Made by a program: the position numbers and the translations under genes. Under the pieces are notes generated by a model. That model was not told where the DNA came from. It ran no database searches and worked only from the letters and a program-made list of their open reading frames with translations. From positions 1 to 33,918 of the forward strand of contig JADGCO010000047.1 in the NCBI GenBank assembly GCA_015228935.1: a DNA stretch of 33,918 nucleotides. Direction: 5' to 3'. Positions 1-7,332 of this stretch are shown in pieces; within the stretch, counting starts at the first letter, position 1, and every line of letters begins with the position of its first letter. This DNA is from Magnetococcales bacterium (lineage in GTDB: Bacteria; Pseudomonadota; Magnetococcia; Magnetococcales; DC0425bin3).

Positions 1-84
1 GCTGTGCCCTTCCTCCTGGCGGGGTTTGGGGCGGAGCCCCAATAAAATCTTTTTTTCCAATTTTATTATCCGAGAGTTAATGGA
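1..84 (+). repeat. Dispersed hairpin repeat, copy 1 (cut by window edge)
   Basis: This segment closely matches 18821-18906. It holds the palindrome TTGGGGCGGAGCCCCAA (26-42) followed by AATAAAATC and a T run. Only the right arm (CTTCCTCCTGG) of the upstream stem seen in copy 2 is inside the window. It lies just past the 3' end of the minus-strand gene at 123-896, so it may act as a transcript end or a REP-like element. Confidence 0.7.
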
Positions 85-122
85 CAGCCCCTCACTGTCA
101 TTCCGATGTGGAAGATCTGACG

Positions 123-896
123 TCAAAACAACAAAATCTGGACGGAACCTCTTTTGAGGGTAGTCGGTCTCGGGTTTACAACAATTTTTCCAGATGTTCC
201 TGATTTTTCTTTTATGATTGATGCGATCTTTTCTGCGAGTTCAAGTTTTCCCTCATTGTAAATGATCAACATGTTGCCACTGTCTTGATGCGCTCCTGGC
301 ACGATCTCGGTCAGGTCTGTTTTGTAGTTTGTTGCTGAATAACCACTATCCTGTAGTGATTTAAGTATTTTCAAGGATTCATTCTTGCTGTCGGTACGAT
401 AGAACAGAAAAATTTTGTCAGATTCTTCCTGGACCAATAAATTTATCGATTTTACAGGGTTGTTATCGTTAACCGCCAGAACGTCTGCGCTATTTTTCTT
501 GACGTTTTCTAATGATAATTTAAGATCTACCATTTCCTGAGATATTTCTCCGCGCTTTGTTTTGAAATAAGCAATATCCTTGGATATTCTGTCACGTTCC
601 TGTTCCATTGCATCGTATTGTTTTAGAAGATCTTTAATTTTAACTCCGATCTCCGCTTCAAGCATATAATATTTTCTGCTCATATCTTCAACTGATTTAT
701 CAATTCTGTTCTTAAGAACATCCTCTATCTTGTTTTCAATCATTGAGTTTATGTTGTAATTTATTCCGAAAAAGCCAAGAAATCCAGTTATAATAAATAT
801 TATAGAGAATCTTTTCTTGAACCATTCAGTCAGTCTTTCTTGGCTTTTCAGGTCATGGTAGTGCTTGATGATATCAATTTGTTCGTTGTCGCCCAT
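123..896 (-). CDS. Membrane-anchored coiled-coil protein, unknown function
   Basis: I do not recognise a named family. The 257-residue protein has a short charged N-terminus, one hydrophobic segment at about residues 30-47 (FSIIFIITGFLGFFG), a charged heptad-like stretch at about 55-135 that should form a coiled coil, and a C-terminal region (about 150-257) with alternating predicted strands and helices. That tail resembles the small alpha/beta modules (SPOR or LytR C-terminal type) found on cell-envelope proteins, but this is inference from pattern only. The likely topology is a cytoplasmic N-terminus with a periplasmic coiled coil and tail. The start at 896 is supported by AAGGAGA about 7 bases upstream. 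Its base composition is clearly more AT-rich than the genes that follow, which hints at separate ancestry. It stands alone, separated from the next gene by 240 bases that include a perfect hairpin. Confidence 0.75.
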   Translation of the reverse strand: MGDNEQIDIIKHYHDLKSQERLTEWFKKRFSIIFIITGFLGFFGINYNINSMIENKIEDVLKNRIDKSVEDMSRKYYMLEAEIGVKIKDLLKQYDAMEQERDRISKDIAYFKTKRGEISQEMVDLKLSLENVKKNSADVLAVNDNNPVKSINLLVQEESDKIFLFYRTDSKNESLKILKSLQDSGYSATNYKTDLTEIVPGAHQDSGNMLIIYNEGKLELAEKIASIIKEKSGTSGKIVVNPRPTTLKRGSVQILLF

Positions 897-1038
897 GTGT
901 CATCTCCTTCTCTGTAAAAATGTTTATATTGCCATCATGAAAAGAATGTATTTTATTGCATGAATTCTGAAAATTTGAAATAAATTTAGAATATTTAGAT
1001 GTCTTGGTATTCAATGGCCGATACAGTTATTTAAGAAT

Positions 1039-1077
1039 GCCTTGATCATCGTCGATATCAACAACGATGATCAAGGC
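1039..1077. other. Perfect 14-bp stem hairpin between genes
   Basis: GCCTTGATCATCGT (1039-1052) is followed by an 11-base loop and its exact reverse complement (1064-1077). It lies 60 bases beyond the stop of the aldolase gene and upstream of the 123-896 gene. No strong U run follows on either strand, so it is either a weak or processed 3' end for the leftward operon or an operator-like site. Confidence 0.65.
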
Positions 1078-1136
1078 CATGCAACGTTTATTTAAGAGCC
1101 TCAGTCGTCAATCACCGATACAGCCATTTCGGGCGA

Positions 1137-1916
1137 TTAATTCCGGACGACCTTGTCCAGGGCACCTTTGGCGGCACTTTGGAGGAAGAGGACATCGAGT
1201 CCCAGGATAATGTTGGTGAATCCCTGTTTGATGCGGTCATTGGCATTGTCCGGCCCGCCGCTGATGATGCCGCAGGGTATCTTGGCCCGTTTGCTGGCGG
1301 CAAGAACGGTTTGGATGGCCTGTTCCACCCGCGGGTCAGTTGTCTGGCCGAGGATGCCCATGCTCCCGGAAAGATCAAGGGCACCGATCATGATCGAATC
1401 GACACCCTTGACCGACAGGATGGCATCAATATTTTCGACCGCCTTGATATGCTCGATCATCAGAATGGTCGTGACTTCCTGGTCGGCTGTCTTGAGATAC
1501 TCACCCATGGTCAGGCCATACCCCTGTGCCCGGGAAAGACCGGCACCCCGTTCGCCCCAGGGCGGATATTTCATGGCGCGCACAGCCGCTTCGGCCTCTT
1601 CGCGGCTGTTGACCAGCGGAATGATCACCCCGTCGGGACCGGCATCGAGGATCCGCTTGATCATGGTTTTGTCGTTCCAGGGAACCCGCACCACGGTGCT
1701 GATATCGGATCCGTTGGTGGCCTGCAACATGGCCAATACGCTTTCAAAGGTGACCGTGGTGTGTTCGGTTTCGAACCATAACCAGTCAAAACCCAGACGG
1801 GACATGAGTTCCGCCACGACCGGACTGCTCATGGTGATGGTGGCCCCGATGCATACTTTTCCGGCAGCGAGATCCCGTTTCAGGCGATTTGGATTTCTAC
1901 CCCCTGTCGCATTCAT
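1137..1916 (-). CDS. HpcH/HpaI-family class II aldolase
   Basis: The 259-residue protein matches the HpcH/HpaI family of metal-dependent pyruvate aldolases, which cleave or form 2-keto-3-deoxy sugar acids and related hydroxy-oxo acids. Visible family marks are the WLWFETEHT segment with the catalytic-type histidine at about residue 52, RVPWND with arginine 77, metal-ligand glutamate in MIEH (155) and aspartate in GALDLSGSMG (181), and the YPPWGERGAG loop. Length is typical (about 250-270). The exact substrate cannot be read from sequence. It is the last gene of a leftward operon after an ankyrin protein, with its ATG overlapping the ankyrin stop in ATGA. GGAGG lies nine bases upstream of the ATG, separated by the A run, which favours translational coupling. 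In its neighbourhood (DJ-1, GH13) a role in sugar-derived aldehyde or keto-acid metabolism is plausible. Confidence 0.88.
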   Translation of the reverse strand: MNATGGRNPNRLKRDLAAGKVCIGATITMSSPVVAELMSRLGFDWLWFETEHTTVTFESVLAMLQATNGSDISTVVRVPWNDKTMIKRILDAGPDGVIIPLVNSREEAEAAVRAMKYPPWGERGAGLSRAQGYGLTMGEYLKTADQEVTTILMIEHIKAVENIDAILSVKGVDSIMIGALDLSGSMGILGQTTDPRVEQAIQTVLAASKRAKIPCGIISGGPDNANDRIKQGFTNIILGLDVLFLQSAAKGALDKVVRN

Positions 1917-3151
1917 TTTTTTTTTCCTCCAGTCGATTGTGGTTTTCCATCCAGGACTTCGAGCAGCCGTTGGCGCATGATCGGATCCCTGGTCTCTGCC
2001 GCGATGCGCCGTTGCGTGCGCCCGGAAAAATCTTCCATGTCAGTACGACCACCATTGGCGACAAACCATGCCGCCTGTTCCAGATATCCTTCAAAACGAT
2101 CCGGACTGGCCGTGGAGGCACGCAACACCGTGTCGTGCATGGCGGTCAGGCCGTTGACAATGGGGATTTCATTGATGGCATCGGTCAGTTTTTGTTGGGA
2201 AATGTGGGTTCCGCACAGGCGCAGAATGTCCAGGTGGTTGAACACGGCTCCCCGGATGATGGTCTGTGCCCCCATGGGGTGCCTTTCATGCAGGGTCGGA
2301 TCGGCACCACGGGCGAGCAGATATTTGGCCAGCTCGCTACGGAGCCTGGCAACGTCGGGATTGGCTGGAAAACCATTGTTGCCGGTTACCACCACAACCA
2401 GGGGGGGCTGTTGCAAAGGTCCGGCGAGCCGGTTGACATCGGCCTTTTGATTGTCCACACACTCCTGCACGGCCTTCAGGGTGGCATCGACGGATCTGGG
2501 ATCCTGGGCAGCCTTGGCGAGGCCATCGCCGATCAGCTTGTTGAGCTGGTCGGCAAGGTCCTGTTGGGATTTTTGCTCTGGCGGGATCACCGGGGCGATT
2601 TTTTTGAGGTATGAGGCATAGTAGGCTTTTTTATCGGCTGCCGAGGCGTCCCGGGGGCGGATGATCTCCTGCATCGGCACGTTTTCAAACTGTCTGGCCA
2701 ACTCCATGGGCCCCAGGCCCCGTGCCGTGGTGATGGCCGTATTGGCCCCACGTCCGATCAGCTCCTGGGCCAGAGAGAGATGACCATAGAAAACAGCCTG
2801 CAACAAAATGGTATGACCATTGAGATCCCATACGGCATCGATCTGGTCCGGTCGGCGATCCAGCAAAAGCCGCGCAGAACACAAATCACCCGAATGACCA
2901 GCCATGTGGATCGGCAAGGCACCGGAGATCCGATGGGCCATGGCCAGATCGGCCCCCTTGTCCAGCAGCAGAGTGACCACATCGTCATGTCCGCGTGCCG
3001 CGCCCCACAACAATGGTGTCCATCCTTCCGCATCGTATTGATTGGGATCGTTGTTGGCCAACCATTTCTGCAATTGCGGCAAATGGCCCACCTTGGCGGC
3101 GGTTATTCCCTCCTCAATGGGGGATGTGGCCTTGACTGTCGTGTTTGGCAT
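1913..3151 (-). CDS. Ankyrin-repeat protein
   Basis: A 412-residue protein with several ankyrin repeats. The clearest are at about residues 40-155, with signatures such as GWTPLLWGAARGHDDVVTLLL followed by GADLAM, a GALPIHMAGHSGDLCSARLLL unit, and GHTILLQAVFYGHLSLAQELI. Further degenerate repeats occur in the C-terminal half (about 270-390, e.g. LAKYLLARGADP). No signal peptide or membrane segment is seen, so it is probably cytosolic. Ankyrin domains bind proteins and carry no catalysis by themselves, so it is likely a scaffold or regulator of the enzymes encoded beside it (inference). The start has GAGGAG about 7-8 bases upstream, and the gene begins 27 bases after the GH13 gene. The last codons, GGA then three AAA, form a ten-A run ending at the TGA, which overlaps the aldolase start. 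Confidence 0.88.
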   Translation of the reverse strand: MPNTTVKATSPIEEGITAAKVGHLPQLQKWLANNDPNQYDAEGWTPLLWGAARGHDDVVTLLLDKGADLAMAHRISGALPIHMAGHSGDLCSARLLLDRRPDQIDAVWDLNGHTILLQAVFYGHLSLAQELIGRGANTAITTARGLGPMELARQFENVPMQEIIRPRDASAADKKAYYASYLKKIAPVIPPEQKSQQDLADQLNKLIGDGLAKAAQDPRSVDATLKAVQECVDNQKADVNRLAGPLQQPPLVVVVTGNNGFPANPDVARLRSELAKYLLARGADPTLHERHPMGAQTIIRGAVFNHLDILRLCGTHISQQKLTDAINEIPIVNGLTAMHDTVLRASTASPDRFEGYLEQAAWFVANGGRTDMEDFSGRTQRRIAAETRDPIMRQRLLEVLDGKPQSTGGKKK

Positions 3152-3178
3152 CGTTCGCTCTCCTCAAAGGAGCCATTC

Positions 3179-5662
3179 TCATTGGCGTTTCAAGACCACA
3201 ATTGAGTTGCCGGGCAGGGCCAGGGTGATTTTTCCATGGCCGTCCGCTGTACGTTGACCATTATTGAGATTGCCCCAGCCGTTGTATTGTGGATTGTTGC
3301 TGTTCAGGACCTCGTTCCAGTTGCTGCGCGGAATACGGTCATTGATCACATCGTAGGCCGTATAGGAAACGTGGTTGAGATTGAGCGCGATGAGCAGGTC
3401 CCCGGTGTTGTCCTGACGCCGGAACACCAGGATTCGATTTTGATTATGGACGTGCAGGATATCGACGTTTTTGGTACGCAACGCCGATTCATGGCTCCTG
3501 AGAGCCAGGATATCCTGATAGAACTTGAACATGTACGCACCGGTCGTGGCGCGTAAACCCGGCAGGTCTTCACGATTGTGGATGAAATTGTCATGGGTGA
3601 AGGGTTTGGCGGCTCCGACCTCTTCACCCATGAAAAACATGGGAATACCGGGTGACAGCAGGGTCACGCCCGCCACGACCCGGGTACGGGCTTCGGCCCA
3701 ACGGCGTGTCTCGCCGATCAGGGGGGCATTGTTGACGGCCACGACCAGAGTACGTGCCGAATGGACATCCCGGTCGCCTTCCCTGAAGGAAGAGTTTCCC
3801 GCTTCATCGTGGGATTCGTGGTAGACCACCTTGCCAAACTGGGATACCCAGAGAACATGGGCAAAACGGTCCATGGCCAATTCGCGATCATCGCCAAAAC
3901 CGGCTGCCCACAACAGTCTGGCTCTCGAAGAGTCGTTTTGCGCGTCGCCGATCAGATGGTGGTAGTAATCGGCATACCAGACCGCATCAAAACCAAGTCC
4001 CCCGGTTTCCGTATCCTGCGTCACCTTGTCCCATCCCGAATGATCCTCGGCCATCAGAAAGACATTCGGCTTGATCAACCGCAGGGTGCGGCACCATTCC
4101 CGCAGAAACTTGACACCAAAGGCCTTGGCACCACCACTGGAAGAACCATCGGCATGCAGGACGGGATAGGAATGGATGCTCGTGGTTTGATCCACCCGGA
4201 AGCCGTCGATGTGGAACTCGCTGATCAGCATGGCGGCACTGCTGATGAACATTGTGCGCACCATCTCTTCCCAGTAGCGGGGTGCATAACCGGTGGACAT
4301 GTTGTCGATGTAACCGCCATGTCCGGGGGGATTGTCATTGGGGTAGCCGCCCGGGCGACTTTCGTACCAATAATAGATGTTTCTTTCATGATTATTGGTA
4401 TCGTACATCCACTCGTCGCGGTCGCCGTCGGCAATGTAGTGGTTGTACACCACGTCGAGAATCACGGCCATGCCGTGGCGATGACAGGCCCGCACGAAAT
4501 GCTTGAACTGGTCGCGGCCCCCGTTGGCAAATTCGATGGCCATGTAGTGGGAGGTGCCATATCCCCAACTCATGCTGCCCTGGAACTGGCCCATGGGGAG
4601 CAGCTCGATGGCATTGACGCCGAGGTCCGCCAAATACCCGAGCAGATCCATGGCGTCCTTGAATGATCCGACTTGCAGACGTCCGCACGCGCCACACTCT
4701 TTTTCGCCGCCCAGACTGCCGACATGCATTTCATAGATCACCAGATCCTCGATGCGTTTTGGCATGGGGAAGCCGGGGCGGAATTCATCGCGCCAGAAGG
4801 CTGTTTCGTCCACCCAATCGTTGGGTGCCGGTTCGGCAGCCCTGGCAAAGTCGCAGACGACCAGCTCCGGATTGACGACGTTCGAACAACTCTTGCTGCC
4901 ATCCAGGTTGCGCCAGGTTCCCGAATAGGTTTTTCCCTGGGGGTTGAATTCACCACGGCCCAACTGGCAACGGGAGTAAAGATCGGTGCGGTAGGCAACC
5001 GAACCATCATCCCTGGTGACCCTGAACATGTAGGGTTTGTGGTCAAAGTTTTGGAAGTTGTTCAGGGCGGGGGTTGTTGTTACATCGGTTTCCCAGATGT
5101 CTGCGTCGGTCCGGCGCAGCATGGGAATGACGGCAGGCGATTCATCCGGTTTTGTCGTGATTCCGTTGCCGGCGTCATCGATGTAGGCGCTTTCCAGGTT
5201 GCCGCGCACGACTTCAACTTTTCGGGCATTGGGTGCCCAGACGGCAAAGCGGATTGCCGGGTCTCTGTTTCCCTGGAGAAACAGTTTGTTGGCACCCAGT
5301 CGCCGACAATGGGTCAGGTAGTAGCGTTGTTCACCTCCCGCTGCGGAGAGCGTGAAGGTGCGATACCTTTCCATGGAGGCGGGATCGGAGAGTTCGGTGG
5401 GAATGATCCAGAGGTTCGATCCCCGGGGGGCATCCGCCCGTACTCCCCAGTGAAACGTTTTGCCCACGTCACTTTCGGCAAAAATCACCGTGGCACGAAA
5501 GGCCGGTGCGCCGTCTTCGGCCTGAAACGCCTCCATGGGAGTGTCGGTCCAGGTGTCGGAGAAACGACCTGCCGAGTCCCAGGTACCCGAGAGACGGGCA
5601 TTGGTGAACAGGGGTTGGCGCAAACCGGTATAATACAGGAAGGTCATCGATATTTGGGCCAT
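3179..5662 (-). CDS. GH13 alpha-amylase superfamily enzyme, branching-enzyme-like
   Basis: An 827-residue GH13 enzyme acting on alpha-glucans. The (beta/alpha)8 barrel spans about residues 305-690 with all four conserved regions: DVVYNH (403-408), GFRVD with nucleophile Asp491, LMAED with acid/base Glu539, and ESHDE with Asp619. A CBM48-like beta-sandwich precedes the barrel (about 135-240, IRFAVWAPNARKVEVV), and an additional 120-residue N-terminal module (NARLSGTWDS, HWGVRADAP) looks like a second beta-sandwich. The C-terminal beta domain is about 730-827. The layout is closest to glycogen-branching or maltooligosyltrehalose-type enzymes, but region II (DQTTSIH) and region IV (ESHDE) differ from classic GlgB, so I leave the specificity open. 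No signal peptide is seen, so it is probably cytosolic. GGGGAG precedes the start, and it lies 17 bases after the DJ-1 gene in the same operon. No other glycogen genes are in the window. Confidence 0.9.
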   Translation of the reverse strand: MAQISMTFLYYTGLRQPLFTNARLSGTWDSAGRFSDTWTDTPMEAFQAEDGAPAFRATVIFAESDVGKTFHWGVRADAPRGSNLWIIPTELSDPASMERYRTFTLSAAGGEQRYYLTHCRRLGANKLFLQGNRDPAIRFAVWAPNARKVEVVRGNLESAYIDDAGNGITTKPDESPAVIPMLRRTDADIWETDVTTTPALNNFQNFDHKPYMFRVTRDDGSVAYRTDLYSRCQLGRGEFNPQGKTYSGTWRNLDGSKSCSNVVNPELVVCDFARAAEPAPNDWVDETAFWRDEFRPGFPMPKRIEDLVIYEMHVGSLGGEKECGACGRLQVGSFKDAMDLLGYLADLGVNAIELLPMGQFQGSMSWGYGTSHYMAIEFANGGRDQFKHFVRACHRHGMAVILDVVYNHYIADGDRDEWMYDTNNHERNIYYWYESRPGGYPNDNPPGHGGYIDNMSTGYAPRYWEEMVRTMFISSAAMLISEFHIDGFRVDQTTSIHSYPVLHADGSSSGGAKAFGVKFLREWCRTLRLIKPNVFLMAEDHSGWDKVTQDTETGGLGFDAVWYADYYHHLIGDAQNDSSRARLLWAAGFGDDRELAMDRFAHVLWVSQFGKVVYHESHDEAGNSSFREGDRDVHSARTLVVAVNNAPLIGETRRWAEARTRVVAGVTLLSPGIPMFFMGEEVGAAKPFTHDNFIHNREDLPGLRATTGAYMFKFYQDILALRSHESALRTKNVDILHVHNQNRILVFRRQDNTGDLLIALNLNHVSYTAYDVINDRIPRSNWNEVLNSNNPQYNGWGNLNNGQRTADGHGKITLALPGNSIVVLKRQ

Positions 5663-5679
5663 ACGTATACTCCCCTGGG

Positions 5680-7248
5680 CTACCAGCCCCAGCGTCTGAG
5701 AGGTGGGTCACCGTCCAGGACTTCAATGAGCTTGCGACCGGTCAGATAGGAATCCGGGGTGGAGCGTCCGGTGATGAAGGGATAATCGACAATGACGCTT
5801 GTCGGATGGCCAAAGTTGCCGATATAGCCGCCCTGCGGTCCGGTGGCATCGCGCAGGATGTATTCGAGCGGGTAAGGGGGGGGACCCATGTTGAAGTCGA
5901 GGGGTTTGCCACGACCGGCCATGAACCCGGTCCCATCTTTGTAGTCATATTCGAGACAGTGGCCGGTGACCTGTTTGCCCCAGATAAGGGAGCGACGATT
6001 TTCAATGTTGCGGGCAAAAGCGAGGCAGGCCACGCTGTAACATTGGGCGGCAATGGGTTTGCCGGCCTTGTGAAAGGCCAGGATCAGGTCATGCAGACGT
6101 TGATTGTTGACCATATCCACAATCGGGCCACTTCCCCCAACCATGATCATGGCGTCATAGGATTGAATGCGCTCTTCAGCCCGATTCAGGTGGATGTTGT
6201 AAATTTCCATGGCCCGCACGAATTGCGGATGCGACCAATAAGGGCGTTCCGGAAACCATTCGGCCAGATTGACGGGGCGGTTCAGGCGTTGGCCTTGCCT
6301 GGAAGTGGGATCGTCCATGGCGCGGACCTTGGCGGCCATGTCATAAGATGTCGCCGAACGAGCCAAAGGTGGGTCGATGAAGTTGGGATCCATGGAGACC
6401 CCGATGGCATTGGGGCGTTTGCCGGTTGGCGTGCAAAAATCCACGGTATATCCAACACGGTCAAACTCTTCCAGTGGTCCAATCAACTCTTCACCCCAGT
6501 AACCCCATTCGGAAAGAACGGTCAGGATCCGGCGGGGGCGCGGGTTGGCGACGACAGGCGTTGTGGAAACAACCGCCGAAGGGGTGCTGACCGCCGTGAT
6601 GGCCGGCACGACGGTTCCGGCTTCCATGGCCAGGATCTGGTCGCGGATTGCGTCCACGAATTCAGGGGAGCGGGAGGCACTGTCGTCGGTCACGATATCG
6701 GCATCCACCACGACGCCACTGGGTGACGCGGTGTAGACACCACCGGCATTGACCACATCCGGCAACAAGACTTTATTGCAAATGACGCGGCGTCCGGCCA
6801 GGGTTTCGGGAACCGGCGTGAGAATCCACAATCCATGGCAGGGGAATCCCTTGACGATACGCGGGTTGCGCATCGCCTGATACATGAATTGCACAGCCGG
6901 GGCGTGACGGCTGTCACCGGCCTGGGGTGGTGCCGGGTGCGGATAGTCGCGATCATCCAGCCAGCGCAAACGCACGCTGGTATAGTTGGCGGCCTGAATG
7001 ATGGCCGCATAATCCTCCACATGAACGTTCTGAAAGTCGATTGTCACTTCCAGAGTTTCCAGTTGTCCCCCGACATGGTCCACGTCACTGACAAACGTGG
7101 CCTTGGGTTGTCCCCACAAACGGGACATGATGTGGACTTCGGCACCGTAAGATTCAAAACGTGACTTGTAGGTGGCAATCTCGGAAGGAACGTATTCCGT
7201 CTCCACAAGAACGGCAATTTTTTTGCCGCGCAGGGGCAGGTCATTCAT
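5680..7248 (-). CDS. Tandem DJ-1/PfpI (class I glutamine amidotransferase-like) protein
   Basis: A 522-residue protein built from two DJ-1/PfpI-type domains. Domain one (about 8-200) opens with KKIAVLVETEYVPSE and has a nucleophile-elbow cysteine in GFPCHGLW (Cys137), followed by VVNAGGVYT and a C-terminal helix. Domain two (about 240-512) opens with RRILTVLSEWGYWGEEL, has IMVGGSGP, the elbow cysteine in AAQCYSVACLA (Cys403) and a final TGRSTPDSYLTGRKLIEVL helix. A Thr/Val/Ala/Pro-rich linker (about 210-238) joins them. Family members act as cysteine proteases, glyoxalases or deglycases, chaperones or hydratases, so the reaction here is unknown. Both cysteines being kept suggests two active sites. 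AAAGGAGA lies a few bases before the ATG at 7248. It is the first gene of the operon running to the aldolase. In this company it could remove reactive sugar aldehydes (inference). Confidence 0.88.
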   Translation of the reverse strand: MNDLPLRGKKIAVLVETEYVPSEIATYKSRFESYGAEVHIMSRLWGQPKATFVSDVDHVGGQLETLEVTIDFQNVHVEDYAAIIQAANYTSVRLRWLDDRDYPHPAPPQAGDSRHAPAVQFMYQAMRNPRIVKGFPCHGLWILTPVPETLAGRRVICNKVLLPDVVNAGGVYTASPSGVVVDADIVTDDSASRSPEFVDAIRDQILAMEAGTVVPAITAVSTPSAVVSTTPVVANPRPRRILTVLSEWGYWGEELIGPLEEFDRVGYTVDFCTPTGKRPNAIGVSMDPNFIDPPLARSATSYDMAAKVRAMDDPTSRQGQRLNRPVNLAEWFPERPYWSHPQFVRAMEIYNIHLNRAEERIQSYDAMIMVGGSGPIVDMVNNQRLHDLILAFHKAGKPIAAQCYSVACLAFARNIENRRSLIWGKQVTGHCLEYDYKDGTGFMAGRGKPLDFNMGPPPYPLEYILRDATGPQGGYIGNFGHPTSVIVDYPFITGRSTPDSYLTGRKLIEVLDGDPPLRRWGW

Positions 7249-7290
7249 GATGGCATCTCCTTTGACGACATGAAAAAACGGATGTTCGGC

Positions 7291-7324
7291 AAAACAGCAT
7301 CGGCCAGGGGCCGATGCTGTTTTT
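7291..7324 (-). terminator. Strong intrinsic terminator after the AGE-like gene
   Basis: AAAACAGCATCGGCC and GGCCGATGCTGTTTT form a perfect 15-bp stem with a three-base loop. T runs flank it on both strands. It sits between the stop of the 7333-9390 gene and the start of the DJ-1 gene, so the operon downstream must have its own promoter or depend on read-through. Confidence 0.85.
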
Positions 7325-7332
7325 CCAGCCTT

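Noticed and set aside
1153-1980. Long plus-strand frame opposite the aldolase
   Set aside because: Mirror frame of a clearly recognised gene in GC-rich DNA; no ribosome site and no family resemblance.
3179-5662. Naming the GH13 gene glgB
   Set aside because: Regions II and IV and the extra N-terminal module differ from classical GlgB, and no other glycogen gene is nearby.
4673-5749. 358-codon plus-strand frame opposite the GH13 gene
   Set aside because: It lies wholly antisense to conserved enzyme sequence and shows no motifs of its own.
5806-6726. 306-codon plus-strand frame opposite the DJ-1 gene
   Set aside because: Same reason: antisense to a conserved protein, His/Gly-rich low-complexity product.
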